Origin: Posidoniimonas polymericola | GTDB lineage: Bacteria; Planctomycetota; Planctomycetia; Pirellulales; Lacipirellulaceae | NCBI RefSeq assembly: GCF_007859935.1 | Contig: NZ_SJPO01000001.1 | Span: forward strand, 806,001-870,000 | Direction of reading: 5' to 3' | DNA length: 64,000 nucleotides | Part shown: in pieces, positions 43,301 to 51,600 of the stretch | Numbering within the stretch: the stretch's first letter is position 1 | Layout of the letters: each line of letters starts with the position of its first letter | The notes under the pieces: generated by a model | What the model was told of the DNA's origin: nothing | The model's input: the letters and a program-made list of their open reading frames with translations, nothing else | Databases searched by the model: none | Made by a program: the position numbers and the translations under genes

Positions 43301-44400
43301 CCCGGGTCGCCGTCGAGGACGTCGACCGCCTGCTCGCCGTTGGGAGATTCGCTGTCGGTGCCGGCGTCGAAGTCGAAGGCGATAATGGCGTCGCCCGGCG
43401 ACAGGAACGAGTCGCCAACCGGCAGTTCGATCGGCGTGCCGAGAGTGCTAGTCCACACCGGCGCCGGCGTGGCCGGGATGTCTTCGAGCTGCAGCGCGAA
43501 CGTGCTCGAGGCTGCGCCGGTCTGGAACAGCCGGCTCGCGTAGCTGCTCACCGAGCCGGCGTCGTCGCGGTACCGAACCCGCAGTTCGTACTGGGTGTTT
43601 GCGTTCAGCTCGATTTGGCCCGCGTGGCTGTTGATGAAGATGCCGTCCCCCAGGTGCGTGTGCAGACGCTCCACCCCCTCGATGCCGAGGGTCTGCCACA
43701 CCGGTTCGGCCCCCCCGCCCGTCGTCCAGATCTCCCAGTCGGTCGACTTGTGGGCGTCGGAGTCCGGATCGAAATAGCCGACCGCCTCCATGTGCACGTC
43801 CGCCGGGTTGACCTCCTGGCCGTCGAAGGCGGGCTCGGTGACATTGGGCGCCGAGGGAACGGCGTTCGGCGTGCTGGGGATGCCAACGATGTGGATGAAG
43901 TCGATGCGCGTCGCCATGTTGGCCGCGGCTCCCGAGTCGAGCGTCAGCCGCCCGTCGGCGACGGTTACTTCCGCGGTGGCGAACATCGGTCCGGCGCCGT
44001 CCTGCACCGCGGAGAAGAAGCTCACGCCCTCGACGTTCACTGTGTGCAGGCCGTGGTCGTTGCCTGGGTCGCCGACCGCGACGGTAACCTCATAGGCGCC
44101 GTTCGCGAGCGCGAACTCCCAGTCTTGCCTGGCCTCGATGTGGATCAGGGTGTCGAGCCGCTGGTCGGCCAAGACGCTGCGCTCCCGCCCCTGATCGGTA
44201 TGATCGCTCGACCAGCCGTAGCTGTAGCCCCCGCCCCGGTCGCCGAAGAGGTTGCCGGAGTCACGCAGGTACCCGGTCGGGGTCGTGCCCTCGTCGTTCT
44301 GAAAATTGACCAGGTAGGTGTCGCCGGCGAGGAGCTCTCGCTGCTCGAGCAGCTCGACACGCAGCGGACGGCGTTGGGGACGCTTGGACTCGGAGCTCAT
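40354..44400 (-). CDS. Giant secreted protein: LEPR-like motif, two repeat modules, PQQ-type sugar dehydrogenase, dockerin-like repeat
   Basis: A 1348-residue protein. The start carries the planctomycete LEPR-like motif VELLEQRELLAG (about residue 14) without a classical signal peptide. A carbohydrate-binding-like domain lies at 28-150, and two copies of the KYLNFG module follow (42937-43404 and 42430-42906). A beta-propeller of the glucose/sorbosone dehydrogenase type occupies about 780-1130 (YRLPVNIAFVPN, GSGEQGLTGIAVQRDEL, SNVSIGPDGKLYVHVGDG, DYVYAYGFRNPFGGAW). The calcium-type dockerin-like pair is YDIDGDVDQDDYTVWRSTYG and DGNGDGVVNAADYTVWR. The ATG at 44400 is preferred to a GTG at 44433. 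It is probably extracellular and calcium-bound. Confidence 0.9.
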   Translation of the reverse strand: MSSESKRPQRRPLRVELLEQRELLAGDTYLVNFQNDEGTTPTGYLRDSGNLFGDRGGGYSYGWSSDHTDQGRERSVLADQRLDTLIHIEARQDWEFALANGAYEVTVAVGDPGNDHGLHTVNVEGVSFFSAVQDGAGPMFATAEVTVADGRLTLDSGAAANMATRIDFIHIVGIPSTPNAVPSAPNVTEPAFDGQEVNPADVHMEAVGYFDPDSDAHKSTDWEIWTTGGGAEPVWQTLGIEGVERLHTHLGDGIFINSHAGQIELNANTQYELRVRYRDDAGSVSSYASRLFQTGAASSTFALQLEDIPATPAPVWTSTLGTPIELPVGDSFLSPGDAIIAFDFDAGTDSESPNGEQAVDVLDGDPGTKYLNFGKLLTGFIVTPTSASAVKSLVLTTANDAAARDPASYVLYGTNDAISATPHGSGREQNWTEISSGALSLPDARQTIGAAVSFANDTVYSSYKLIFPTVKNEGAANSMQVADAQFFAQSGGAGPGVLSAGDAILPVQDIASTFTSDSAPGEEVDKAIDGDAGTKYINHGRERSGFIITPEVGATTISGFRMTTANDAPERDPSAWALYGTNEAIQSVDGGFGDGENWTLIDSGEINLPLERFTQGGDVAVDNTLGAFTSYRMVITEVRDVNAANSMQFSEVEFFGGETAGLPPKLSIEAGSTGSPFLQIEGSDLPGNLVTDFPEMANHATVRIVITAGDRPLSLTRSDLTIGDGAGGERTLFLPAVDLAAGERLDLWVSSAGGTYYGTEGQTTPDFSLLARSAELDIPFVSSQPGFVVEQVGEGYRLPVNIAFVPNPGPNPDDPLYFVTELYGSIQVVTRDGTKHEFATGLLDYNPQGPISGSGEQGLTGIAVQRDELDPEVYHLYVGMLWDNGSPAGGASHYPKVERIDSVAGGLSMDSRTVLLNMQPETQGQSHQISNVSIGPDGKLYVHVGDGFDASTAQDLNQFRGKILRMETDGSPATDNPFYNAGDGISPTDYVYAYGFRNPFGGAWRASDGKHYEVENGPSVDRFAQVNEGVNYGWDGSNASMQTFAIYNWAPSTAPVNITFVQPETFNGSQFPASFQDMAFIGESGPTYAAGPQANGKRVTQFELDANGDLVDGPNTLVEYVGVGRSSVVALAAGHDGLYFSELYEDTGEGGATGPGARIYRIRYVNQLAGDYDIDGDVDQDDYTVWRSTYGSNLLLAADGNGDGVVNAADYTVWRDNIGAALPAPSPAESPIAVATDSLAADQSEPAPDDSLLTNAVFAAFSPEATPQSSASSALDSLAANGGSDATGRDAQVQAIEGLARGRRPMRPAWTLELSPASETEQDATAADRDAAFAGLRRPTQSPLSPRR
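42430..42906 (-). repeat. KYLNFG repeat module, copy 2 of the PQQ-type protein
   Basis: Protein-level repeat of about 155 residues with GDAGTKYINHGRERSGFIIT, then FRMTTANDAPERDPSAWALY and the end NSMQFSEVEFFG. See the other five copies in this window. Confidence 0.85.
42937..43404 (-). repeat. KYLNFG repeat module, copy 1 of the PQQ-type protein
   Basis: Protein-level repeat with GDPGTKYLNFGKLLTGFIVT, then LVLTTANDAAARDPASYVLY and the end NSMQVADAQFFAQ. The same layout recurs in the two PEP-CTERM proteins at 48700 and 51768. Confidence 0.85.
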
Positions 44401-44579
44401 GGTGCGTGCCTTGAGGGAAATCCGCGCAGTCACACCGCCCTCACGATAGCCGCCGTGGGGGCGTCGACTCGGATTGGTTGTTCCGGGAGGAGATCAGACG
44501 CCAGCGGCGGGACGGCCGCCGCGGCCGCTAGTGAGATCGGCCGCCGGTGAGGTCAGCCGGTAGGTGAGCAGTTGAGTTC

Positions 44580-46112
44580 TCAGGGGGAGAACAGCTTGAC
44601 GTAGACCTGCAGGTCTCGCCAGTCATTGTTGTCGATGGAATTCGGCGAATCCTCGAACCCGACAGTAATCGTGCCGTTGTCGCTGTCCGAAACCACGTGT
44701 GGGCTGACGCGCCAGGGCGTTTCGGCCGTGCCGAGGAAGGGCTTGTGGCGGCCCTGGATCTTGTAGCGCCGGATCTTTTCGCTGAGGTTGCGCACAACGT
44801 ACACGCCCCGATTGGTGGGTTGCTTGAGGCCCGGTGCGGACTCGACGCCGTCGTCCGACCACAGCAGCTTGCCGTCCTGCGCGTCAACGATGCGGAACCC
44901 GGTCTGGAACCTCGCCTCGGCTGTCAGGGTCAGCAGGGCCTCTTCGCCGGGACGCAGGTCGAGCGAGAAGCCTTCACTGACGTCCACGTCTTCGGGCTGC
45001 TCGGACGAGGCCATCGGCTCGGGCAACAGGGGCGAGACCGGAAGGCGCGGCGCGCCAAGGCGCTGCGGGAAAGAGAACTTGAGCACGGCCCGGATGTCGT
45101 TGAAGTCGCGGTCGGGCGAGTACATGTCGGCGTCCTCGGCGAGTCCGTCGTAGCCGCTGTCATCCCAGCCGATGACCAGCAGGTCTTCCTCGTCGAATTG
45201 GATAAGGTAGTCGCTCTGCTGCCACTGCTCATTGCCCTCGTTGTCTTCCAGCGCGAACGAACCGGTCAGCAGGTAGTACTTTGTCAGCGAGGAGTCATTG
45301 AACTCAGAGAACGACCCGATCTGGCCGGCGGCCCGCTCCCGTGAGTAGACCTTGATGTCGGCGCTGTGGTCGCCCTGCGACGAGTTGTCGAACATCAACG
45401 CCTTGCCGGTCATGTTGCCAAGGTGGTTCAGCTCGACAACCGCCAGCGAGTTCTTGCCGCGGGCGTCCGTGTCGACCGCCACCTGCATCAGGCAGCCCTG
45501 GGGCAGCGCGACCAAGTACCCTCGTTCGCGGCGATTCCGCACCCGCTCGAACCAGGCGTTGCCGCTGCAGAGCGTGAGTCGCGTGCCCGCCGAATCATCG
45601 GTCTGCGGCAGCACGATATTCGTGAGCAGCGGGTGCCGCGTCAGTTTCTCGAGCAGCCTCAACGAGGTCTTGTCCTCGACTACCAGGCCGGGGGAATCAC
45701 TAGGCGGGTTGGTGTTGCTCGACCAGACCCGGGCGACCTGATTGGAATCGTGGGGATCGGGCACGCCGCTCGATGGCTTCAGCGACCAGACCAGCCCAAA
45801 GAAGAAGACCGCGGCGAGGGCGGCGGCACACACCTGGGCGGTCGGCCACCCACCCGACGCCGCCTGGGGCGAGATGGTCGGCGACTCGGGGCGCTGGGGC
45901 CGCATGCTCGTAAAGTCGAGCACCGGCTGGCCGACGTGTGAGTACTCGAGCTCCAGCACGGCTAGCACGGTCTGCTGGCTGGCGTAGTAGTCTTGCAGCT
46001 CGGGTTGATCAAGGAGAAGGGACTCGAGACGCCCGATGCGATCCACGCTTGCGCCCTCGTCGGCGATAGCCGACAGCAGCGAGTCGATCTCCTGTTTTTG
46101 TGATTCAGTCAT
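44580..46112 (-). CDS. FecR-like membrane protein, likely anti-sigma partner
   Basis: A 510-residue protein. The N-terminus (MTESQKQEIDSLLSAIADEG, ending LDQPELQDYYASQQTVLAVL) is the helical start typical of planctomycete FecR-like regulators next to ECF sigma genes. One membrane helix follows at about 88-108 (AALAAVFFFGLVWSL). A FecR-like beta domain lies at about 165-260 (LTLCSGNAWFERVRN; GYLVALPQGCLMQVAVDT), then a C-terminal beta-rich domain. It is 163 bp downstream of the ECF sigma gene, same strand. It could bind the sigma factor at the membrane and respond to an outside signal. The start at 46112 removes 21 non-conserved residues. Confidence 0.82.
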   Translation of the reverse strand: MTESQKQEIDSLLSAIADEGASVDRIGRLESLLLDQPELQDYYASQQTVLAVLELEYSHVGQPVLDFTSMRPQRPESPTISPQAASGGWPTAQVCAAALAAVFFFGLVWSLKPSSGVPDPHDSNQVARVWSSNTNPPSDSPGLVVEDKTSLRLLEKLTRHPLLTNIVLPQTDDSAGTRLTLCSGNAWFERVRNRRERGYLVALPQGCLMQVAVDTDARGKNSLAVVELNHLGNMTGKALMFDNSSQGDHSADIKVYSRERAAGQIGSFSEFNDSSLTKYYLLTGSFALEDNEGNEQWQQSDYLIQFDEEDLLVIGWDDSGYDGLAEDADMYSPDRDFNDIRAVLKFSFPQRLGAPRLPVSPLLPEPMASSEQPEDVDVSEGFSLDLRPGEEALLTLTAEARFQTGFRIVDAQDGKLLWSDDGVESAPGLKQPTNRGVYVVRNLSEKIRRYKIQGRHKPFLGTAETPWRVSPHVVSDSDNGTITVGFEDSPNSIDNNDWRDLQVYVKLFSP

Positions 46113-46220
46113 CGCCCTGTTCAGATTATGTGCCGCGCCTGCCTGTTCTGCTCCACTATCACGCCCGCTCCTCACACGCCGGCGTCAGTCGCCGCACCCC
46201 CCGATTGGAGCCGGCCAATT

Positions 46221-46267
46221 GGGCCCGGGCAACCGGGCCCGGGCTGTCGCCGCCCCCAGCGGGGGCG
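46221..46267. other. Two GC-rich hairpins between sigma factor and FecR-like genes
   Basis: Perfect 8-bp arms 46221-46228/46233-46240 with a GCAA loop (GNRA-type on the plus strand), and next to it a CGCCCC/GGGGCG hairpin near 46251-46267. Neither is followed by a T tract, so they are not clear terminators. They may affect expression of the FecR-like gene. Confidence 0.5.
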
Positions 46268-46274
46268 TCGCCGG

Positions 46275-46976
46275 TTAGGCGTTCTCTGCAACCTGCCTCT
46301 CGATGCAGCCTTGCAGCGCCCTCCGGATCCGCATCAAACCTACTTTGACCGCCGACGGGCTCTTGCCGATGCTATCCGCAAGTTTCGCGACCGGCATCCC
46401 GTCCTCATATCGCATCCGCAGCATGTCGCGGTTCTTCTTGCTAACGCTCGCCAGGCAGTGACGCAGCGCGAGGCGGACTTCTGCCTCGCGCGGGTCCTGG
46501 GCCTCTTCCCGATTGGTGAGTTGCTCGACGAGCTTCTCGGTGAACACCAATCGGTCGCGGCCCTGGTCCCGGACGTAGGCCTGCACTTGCCAGTACGCCA
46601 CTTTCCTCGACCAGGCGCGGAAGTTGGTCCCTGGCTCGAAGGTCTGGGACTTGCGCCAGATCGCAACGTTGGTCTCTTGCAGGACGTTGCTAGCCGCGTC
46701 TGGGTCGCCCAGCAGCACCGTAATATACCGACGCAGGCGAAACTGTTCGGCAGTCAGCAGCTGGATGAAGGCCTCGTCCACTGGGGCCGGCTTGTCCCCC
46801 GACGATGCGTCCCCCGACGATGCGTCCTGCGGATTGGCGTCGTTGGCGTGCGGTGTGCCCAAGTTAAGTCCTGCCGTATTTCTTCGCTCGCCAACGCCCG
46901 TACAAGCAATGCCCGTACAAGCAATGCCCGTACAAGCAATGCCGTGTCGCAGCGACAGACCCTCGGCGTTCCGCAC
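46275..46976 (-). CDS. ECF RNA polymerase sigma factor (planctomycete type)
   Basis: A protein of up to 233 residues. Region 2 is FRLRRYITVLLGDPDAASNVLQETNVAIW with the FRAWSRKVAYWQVQAYVRDQ end (quoted in part: FRLRRYITVLLGDPDAASNV, LQETNVAIW), and region 4 is LRHCLASVSKKNRDMLRMRY then DGMPVAKLADSIGKSPSAVK with the HTH. This is the ECF family common in Rhodopirellula-type genomes. The first 65 residues are not conserved and contain three GIACT repeats and SSGDASSGD; the assigned start is a GTG, so a shorter start is possible. It probably activates a promoter in this region. The FecR-like gene follows. Confidence 0.9.
   Translation of the reverse strand: MRNAEGLSLRHGIACTGIACTGIACTGVGERRNTAGLNLGTPHANDANPQDASSGDASSGDKPAPVDEAFIQLLTAEQFRLRRYITVLLGDPDAASNVLQETNVAIWRKSQTFEPGTNFRAWSRKVAYWQVQAYVRDQGRDRLVFTEKLVEQLTNREEAQDPREAEVRLALRHCLASVSKKNRDMLRMRYEDGMPVAKLADSIGKSPSAVKVGLMRIRRALQGCIERQVAENA
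46796..46825. repeat. Two tandem 15-base repeats in the sigma factor gene 5' part
   Basis: CCCCCGACGATGCGT occurs twice in a row (46796-46810, 46811-46825). It encodes the repeated ASSGD stretch. Confidence 0.85.
46897..46941. repeat. Three tandem 15-base repeats at the sigma factor 5' end
   Basis: CCCGTACAAGCAATG is repeated three times without mismatch (46897-46911, 46912-46926, 46927-46941). On the minus strand it encodes GIACT three times if the far start is used, or is leader DNA otherwise. Confidence 0.88.
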
Positions 46977-47467
46977 GCCGCAACTTTTGACGCCGCACGC
47001 GCTGCCTATACCCGTATCGCAGCTGCGGCCACTTTACGGCTTACTCCTTGATACCGAGCCACGGCTCACGGTTACACAAGTTCTGCAAAAGAATTAGCAA
47101 AACGCGGGCGTCGCCCTGTGCGTTGACCCGATGGCGCCTGCTTCAAGTTGGGGCTCGAGCAGCGGTTCTCACAGGAATGTCTTGGAATTCCTGTAACCCT
47201 TGGATAAACCTCGGTATTAGGAGGTGGCGGTCAACCCGCTCAACGGCGTGGCACGCGTGTCCCGGGCAAGGCGCCGGGCGGTGGATGATGTGCTTGGGCT
47301 GTTGCTTTTCATTGGTGGGTATGCCGCCTGATTCGAAACACACGCAGTTGCGAAGCACGCCAGGTGGCAGCACCGATCGCTCACGGCGTTTCGGTCTGAG
47401 GGTTCACTTTTCGCCTTAAAACGTCGGTCGCTATCAACTTTTTTCAGTCAGTGCCAAGGAGCGAAGC
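46977..47467. other. Divergent region between ECF sigma and DUF1559 genes
   Basis: About 490 bp with no supported gene; the reading frames at 47048-47419 (plus) and 47143-47373 (minus) have no recognisable content. A perfect 8-bp inverted repeat lies at 47171-47178/47187-47194 (ACAGGAAT...ATTCCTGT), possibly an operator. The AAGGAG box at 47456-47461 serves the DUF1559 gene. Confidence 0.55.
47171..47194. promoter_or_regulatory. Inverted repeat, candidate operator
   Basis: ACAGGAAT (47171-47178) and ATTCCTGT (47187-47194) are exact complements around an 8-base spacer. It is placed centrally between two divergent genes, where a regulator could act. There is no other evidence. Confidence 0.35.
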
Positions 47468-48607
47468 ATGTTCGCTGAGGCGACAAATTGTCGTGTGCAT
47501 TCGGAAGCCCCCAGTCTGGTCATCGGGCCGAGTGATCCACCGCGATCGACCCGGTTGCGGCGACCCGGGTTCACACTTGTCGAGCTGTTGGTGGTCATCG
47601 CTATCATCGGCATCCTAGTAGCTTTGCTACTTCCCGCAGTTCAGGCCGCACGGGAAGCCGCTCGGCGAACCAAGTGTGTCAACAACTTGAAAAACATCAC
47701 CCTCGGCATGCTCAATCATGAGTCGACCTACGGCAACCTGCCGTCGTCGGGCTGGGCCGGCAACTGGACCGGCGACCCAGACCGCGGCGCCGGGGCGACT
47801 CAGCCCGGCAGCTGGCTGTACAGCATCCTGCCGTTTATCGAGGAGACCCCGATCTACGAAATGGGCAGTGGGCTCACCGGCGCGGCTCGGTTCGCTAAGT
47901 TGGCAGAGCGTGACGCGACCCCGATTGACGTGTTGAACTGCCCCTCACGCCGTGAGGGGGGACCGTACGCAGCCAGCAACACGGCGAAGTCGGGCGATGG
48001 AACGGGTGGTGTAGGGCAATATGTACAACGGGTGGGCGCGCGAGCCGACTACGCGGTTAGTGTCGGCGATGAAACCCAGTACGACGGCAACTGCATCGGT
48101 CTCTGCCCGAGCGATTACAAGAAGACCAGCTACGACCCCAAGGATTTTCCCCCGAAGGCCGCCAAGTTCACCGGGATCAGCTACTGCGGCGCCGCAGTCA
48201 AGCTTAGACAGATTACCGACGGGCTCAGCAAGACAATCGCCCTCGGCGAGCGCTGGGTCCCCGAAGAGATCTACGCTGATGGCGAGAACTGGGTGGCAGA
48301 CGACTGGGGCATGTACGCCGGGTTCCAGGACGACATGGCGAAGTCGACCTACTACAACGGCCGCAACCCGACGCACCGCCCGCGCGGCGACTTCGAATCG
48401 CTCGAGGCAGTTCAGACCGAACTCGGCACTTTCGGTGACCGAACCCGCGAGTTCTTTGGCGGCCCGCACACCGGCGGCTGCATGTTCTCGATGTGCGACG
48501 GGTCCGTCAGCCTGCTGAACTACGACGTCGACGTCGAAACCTTCCGCCAGATGGGCGCCCGCGCCGATGGCGGTCAGATCAAAGAGTTCGCTCGCACCCG
48601 CAATTAG
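47468..48607 (+). CDS. DUF1559 prepilin-like protein
   Basis: A 379-residue protein. A type IV prepilin signal is clear: RRPG-FTLVELLVVIAIIGIL with cleavage after Gly34 and the Glu at +5. The helix continues ALLLPAVQAAREAARRTKC into the DUF1559 (SBP_bac_10) domain, with NNLKNITLGMLNHES and the usual late H-x-G-G region (FFGGPHTGGCMFSMCDGSVS) before the VDVETFRQMGARADGG end. Planctomycetes have dozens of these; their roles, beyond pseudopilin-like export or surface localisation, are unknown. AAGGAG is 6 bases before the ATG. It begins the plus-strand run that ends at the terminator near 53050. Confidence 0.95.
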   Translation: MFAEATNCRVHSEAPSLVIGPSDPPRSTRLRRPGFTLVELLVVIAIIGILVALLLPAVQAAREAARRTKCVNNLKNITLGMLNHESTYGNLPSSGWAGNWTGDPDRGAGATQPGSWLYSILPFIEETPIYEMGSGLTGAARFAKLAERDATPIDVLNCPSRREGGPYAASNTAKSGDGTGGVGQYVQRVGARADYAVSVGDETQYDGNCIGLCPSDYKKTSYDPKDFPPKAAKFTGISYCGAAVKLRQITDGLSKTIALGERWVPEEIYADGENWVADDWGMYAGFQDDMAKSTYYNGRNPTHRPRGDFESLEAVQTELGTFGDRTREFFGGPHTGGCMFSMCDGSVSLLNYDVDVETFRQMGARADGGQIKEFARTRN

Positions 48608-48685
48608 CCAGGGCTGCACCAAGGCCAAGCGCCACGCGGCCTCGTCCTATTCACAACGATGCACGTTTACTTCAGATGAACACGC

Positions 48686-48690
48686 AAGGA
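48686..48690 (+). promoter_or_regulatory. Ribosome binding site for the double PEP-CTERM protein
   Basis: AAGGA ends 9 bases before the ATG at 48700. The in-frame ATG at 48676 has no such site, so 48700 is preferred. Confidence 0.6.
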
Positions 48691-48699
48691 TTTTCGACA

Positions 48700-51600
48700 A
48701 TGGCGAAGAATAGCATTGTGCCCGCCCTCGGGGGGCGCGCCTTACTACTAGCGGGCGCCCTCTTCTGGCTCGCCTCGCCTGCCCATGCATTCAACGTGAT
48801 TACCCCCGGCGACCCGATCATCGCCATCGACCTCGACTTTACGATTGGCAGCAGCTTCCCCCTCGCCGAGGGGCCGGAGAATATCCTCGACAACAACATC
48901 AGCACCAAGTACCTCAACTTCGGGACCAGCGACACGGGTTTCATCGTGAACCCGGCCGGTTCGCCGACCGTGCGGAGCTTCACGCTGACCACCGCCAACG
49001 ACGCGCCAGAACGCGACCCCGCGTCATGGGTGCTCTACGGCACCAACGATCCGATTGTCTCGGAGTCGAACAGCAACGGCCGACTCGAGAACTGGACGCA
49101 GATCGACATGGGCGCGCTGTCTTTGACCAACGATCGCCAAACGCTGCAGGGCGCTTTCAACGTCAGCAACTCGACCGGCTACGACTCCTACAAGATGATC
49201 TTCCCGACCACCAAGACCCCCGACACCATTATGCAGGTGGCGGATGTGTCGTTCTTCGACGCCCTCGATGGTGGCGGCAGCAGCCTGCTGAACATTGGTG
49301 ACCCGGTGCTGGCGATCCGCGATGTCGACCCGTTCCCCTCTAGCAACTCCCCGGCGAATGAGCTCGCCGAGCGGCTGATCGACCGTGACCTGAACACCAA
49401 GTACCTGAACTTTGGCAAGCAGAACTCGGGCTTCATTATCTCGCCGACGACCGGCTCGACCGTTATCAACAAGTTCAGCATCACCACGGCGAATGACTTC
49501 CCCGACCGCGATCCGGCGACCTGGGAGCTCTACGGCACCAACGAGGCGATCACCACCGAATCGAACGGCATCGGCGACGAGCAGAACTGGACGCTGATCG
49601 ACTCCGGCGCCTTCACCGCCAATGAGGCGCCCATCGGTCGCTTTACCAAGGGCGACGACGTCACCGTCAGCAACAACACGGCCTACTCGTCGTACCGGAT
49701 GATCTTCCCCGACGTGCGCAACAACGATACCGCTTGCTGCATGCAGATTTCGGAGATCTCGCTCGACGCGCAGGACCTGGCGATCCTGACGGTCAATCGC
49801 CAGACCGGCGCGGTTGAGATCGAAGCGGTTGTGGATGTCGCCCTGGGCAACTACGAGATTGTCTCGAACTCGACCGAGGGCCTGACCCCTGCGAACTGGA
49901 CCTCGATTGCGTCCACAAACGGCGACCCCAACGACGCGTGGGTTGAAGAGTCGGCGGAGGCCACGCTGCTCAGGGAGAGCGACGAGGCGGGCACAGGCGC
50001 CGACGACGGCCGCACCCTGCTGGCCGGCCAGTCGATCAGCCTGGGCAATATCTGGCAGTTGCTGCCCAGCTCGTTTGAGGATCTACAGTTCAACGTTCGT
50101 GGCAGCGACGGCTCGCTCATCGGCGGCACCGTCGAGTACACCGGCCCGGAGATTCTACTCGGGGACTACTCGGGTAACGGCAGTGTGGGCGCCGAAGACT
50201 GGCCGGCCTTCAAGGCCGTCTACGGCGGCACTTACGAGGGCGCAACCGCGCTGGAGGCCTACCTTGGTGGCGACCTCGACGGCGACTTTGATTCCGACAT
50301 CCACGACTTCAACCTGTTCGTCGCCGCGGCGGGCGGGGCTGCGGCTCTCTTTGGAACCGTTCCCGAGCCGTCTTCGCTGATGCTGTTCGGCGCCATGGCC
50401 GCTGGCCTCGGGCTCCGTCGGCGCCGTGCAATCGTGGCGAAGGCCCCGGTCGCGGCGGCGGTAGCCCTGAGCGTGCTGTGCGCCTCGCAGGCCTCGGCCC
50501 AGTACCAACTGGTTGGCCCGATCGATCAGACGACTATCGTCACCTCGATCCCCGCTGGTCAGGAGAATGAGAACGAGAACTCGGGTCCCGAGAACCTGCT
50601 CGAGGACCCCTTTATGGCTCCGGACCTCGACATCAACCTCGACCTTTTTAACTTCAGCTACGCCACGCCCGACCTTGATCCCGCGCCGCTGCAGTACGCG
50701 GGTCTGGGCGTCGCCCCGAAGACGGTCTTTTTTGACTACGGTTCGAGCGTCACGGCCAATCACTTCGTGTACGCCCAGCGTTCCGGCGGCAACCCGATTG
50801 CCGACCGTGTTGGCCAGTTCGAGTTCTGGTTCAGCAACACCGACTTCGGCGGCGTGGTCCCGACCGGCGAGCCGGACTCTGTGTTTAACCTGTCGCCGAC
50901 CGACAACCGACTGCTCGACAGCGTCATCCGTCCGTACCCGCTGTACGGGAGCCAATCGGGCCGCTACGTCGCGGTGCGGTTCACCGTTTCGGAGATCTCC
51001 GGGGACGCCGGCAACATCGGCGGCCACGAGTTCCACCTGGCGACTGGCCCTACCGAGCCCGTGGTTGAGGTGAACCGCGCGACCGGCGCCATGACCCTCC
51101 GCAACAACCTGTCCGGCGCGGCCGCGGTTGACATGAAGTCGCTCACCATCGAGAGCCCCTCCGGCGGTCTTGATGCGTCCAGTTTCAATGGCCTGGGCGG
51201 CGACTCTGGCGCATTCCCGCTCGGCAACGGCAGCGGCAACGGCTGGGAGGTCGGTGGCGGCTCCGACTTCTTCCGGCTGGCCGAGGGCTACTTCGCGTCG
51301 GAGTCGACCCTGGCCGCAGGCGTGTCGGGCTTGTCGCTCGGCAACGGGTACAACCCGCTGTCGGTGGCTGAGGACCTGATCATCACCTACAGCAACGCTG
51401 CTGGCGAGGTCTACAACGCCCGCGTGACCTACACCGGCACGGCGCCGGACGTGCTGCTCGGTGATTTCAATGACGACAACGTCGTCGACGCGGCCGACTA
51501 CACGGTCTGGCGGGACGCGTTCGGCACTACCACCGTGCTCCCGAACGACAAGACCCCTGGCGAGGTTACGGACCTCGACTACATGGACTGGGTGGCCAAC

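Noticed and set aside
42304-44550. 748-codon plus-strand frame
   Set aside because: Opposite strand of the PQQ-type protein, which has clear domains. No homologous motif in the plus frame.
47048-47419. 123-codon plus-strand frame before DUF1559
   Set aside because: Trp/Cys/Arg-rich composition unlike real genes here, and it covers the likely promoter and the inverted repeat.
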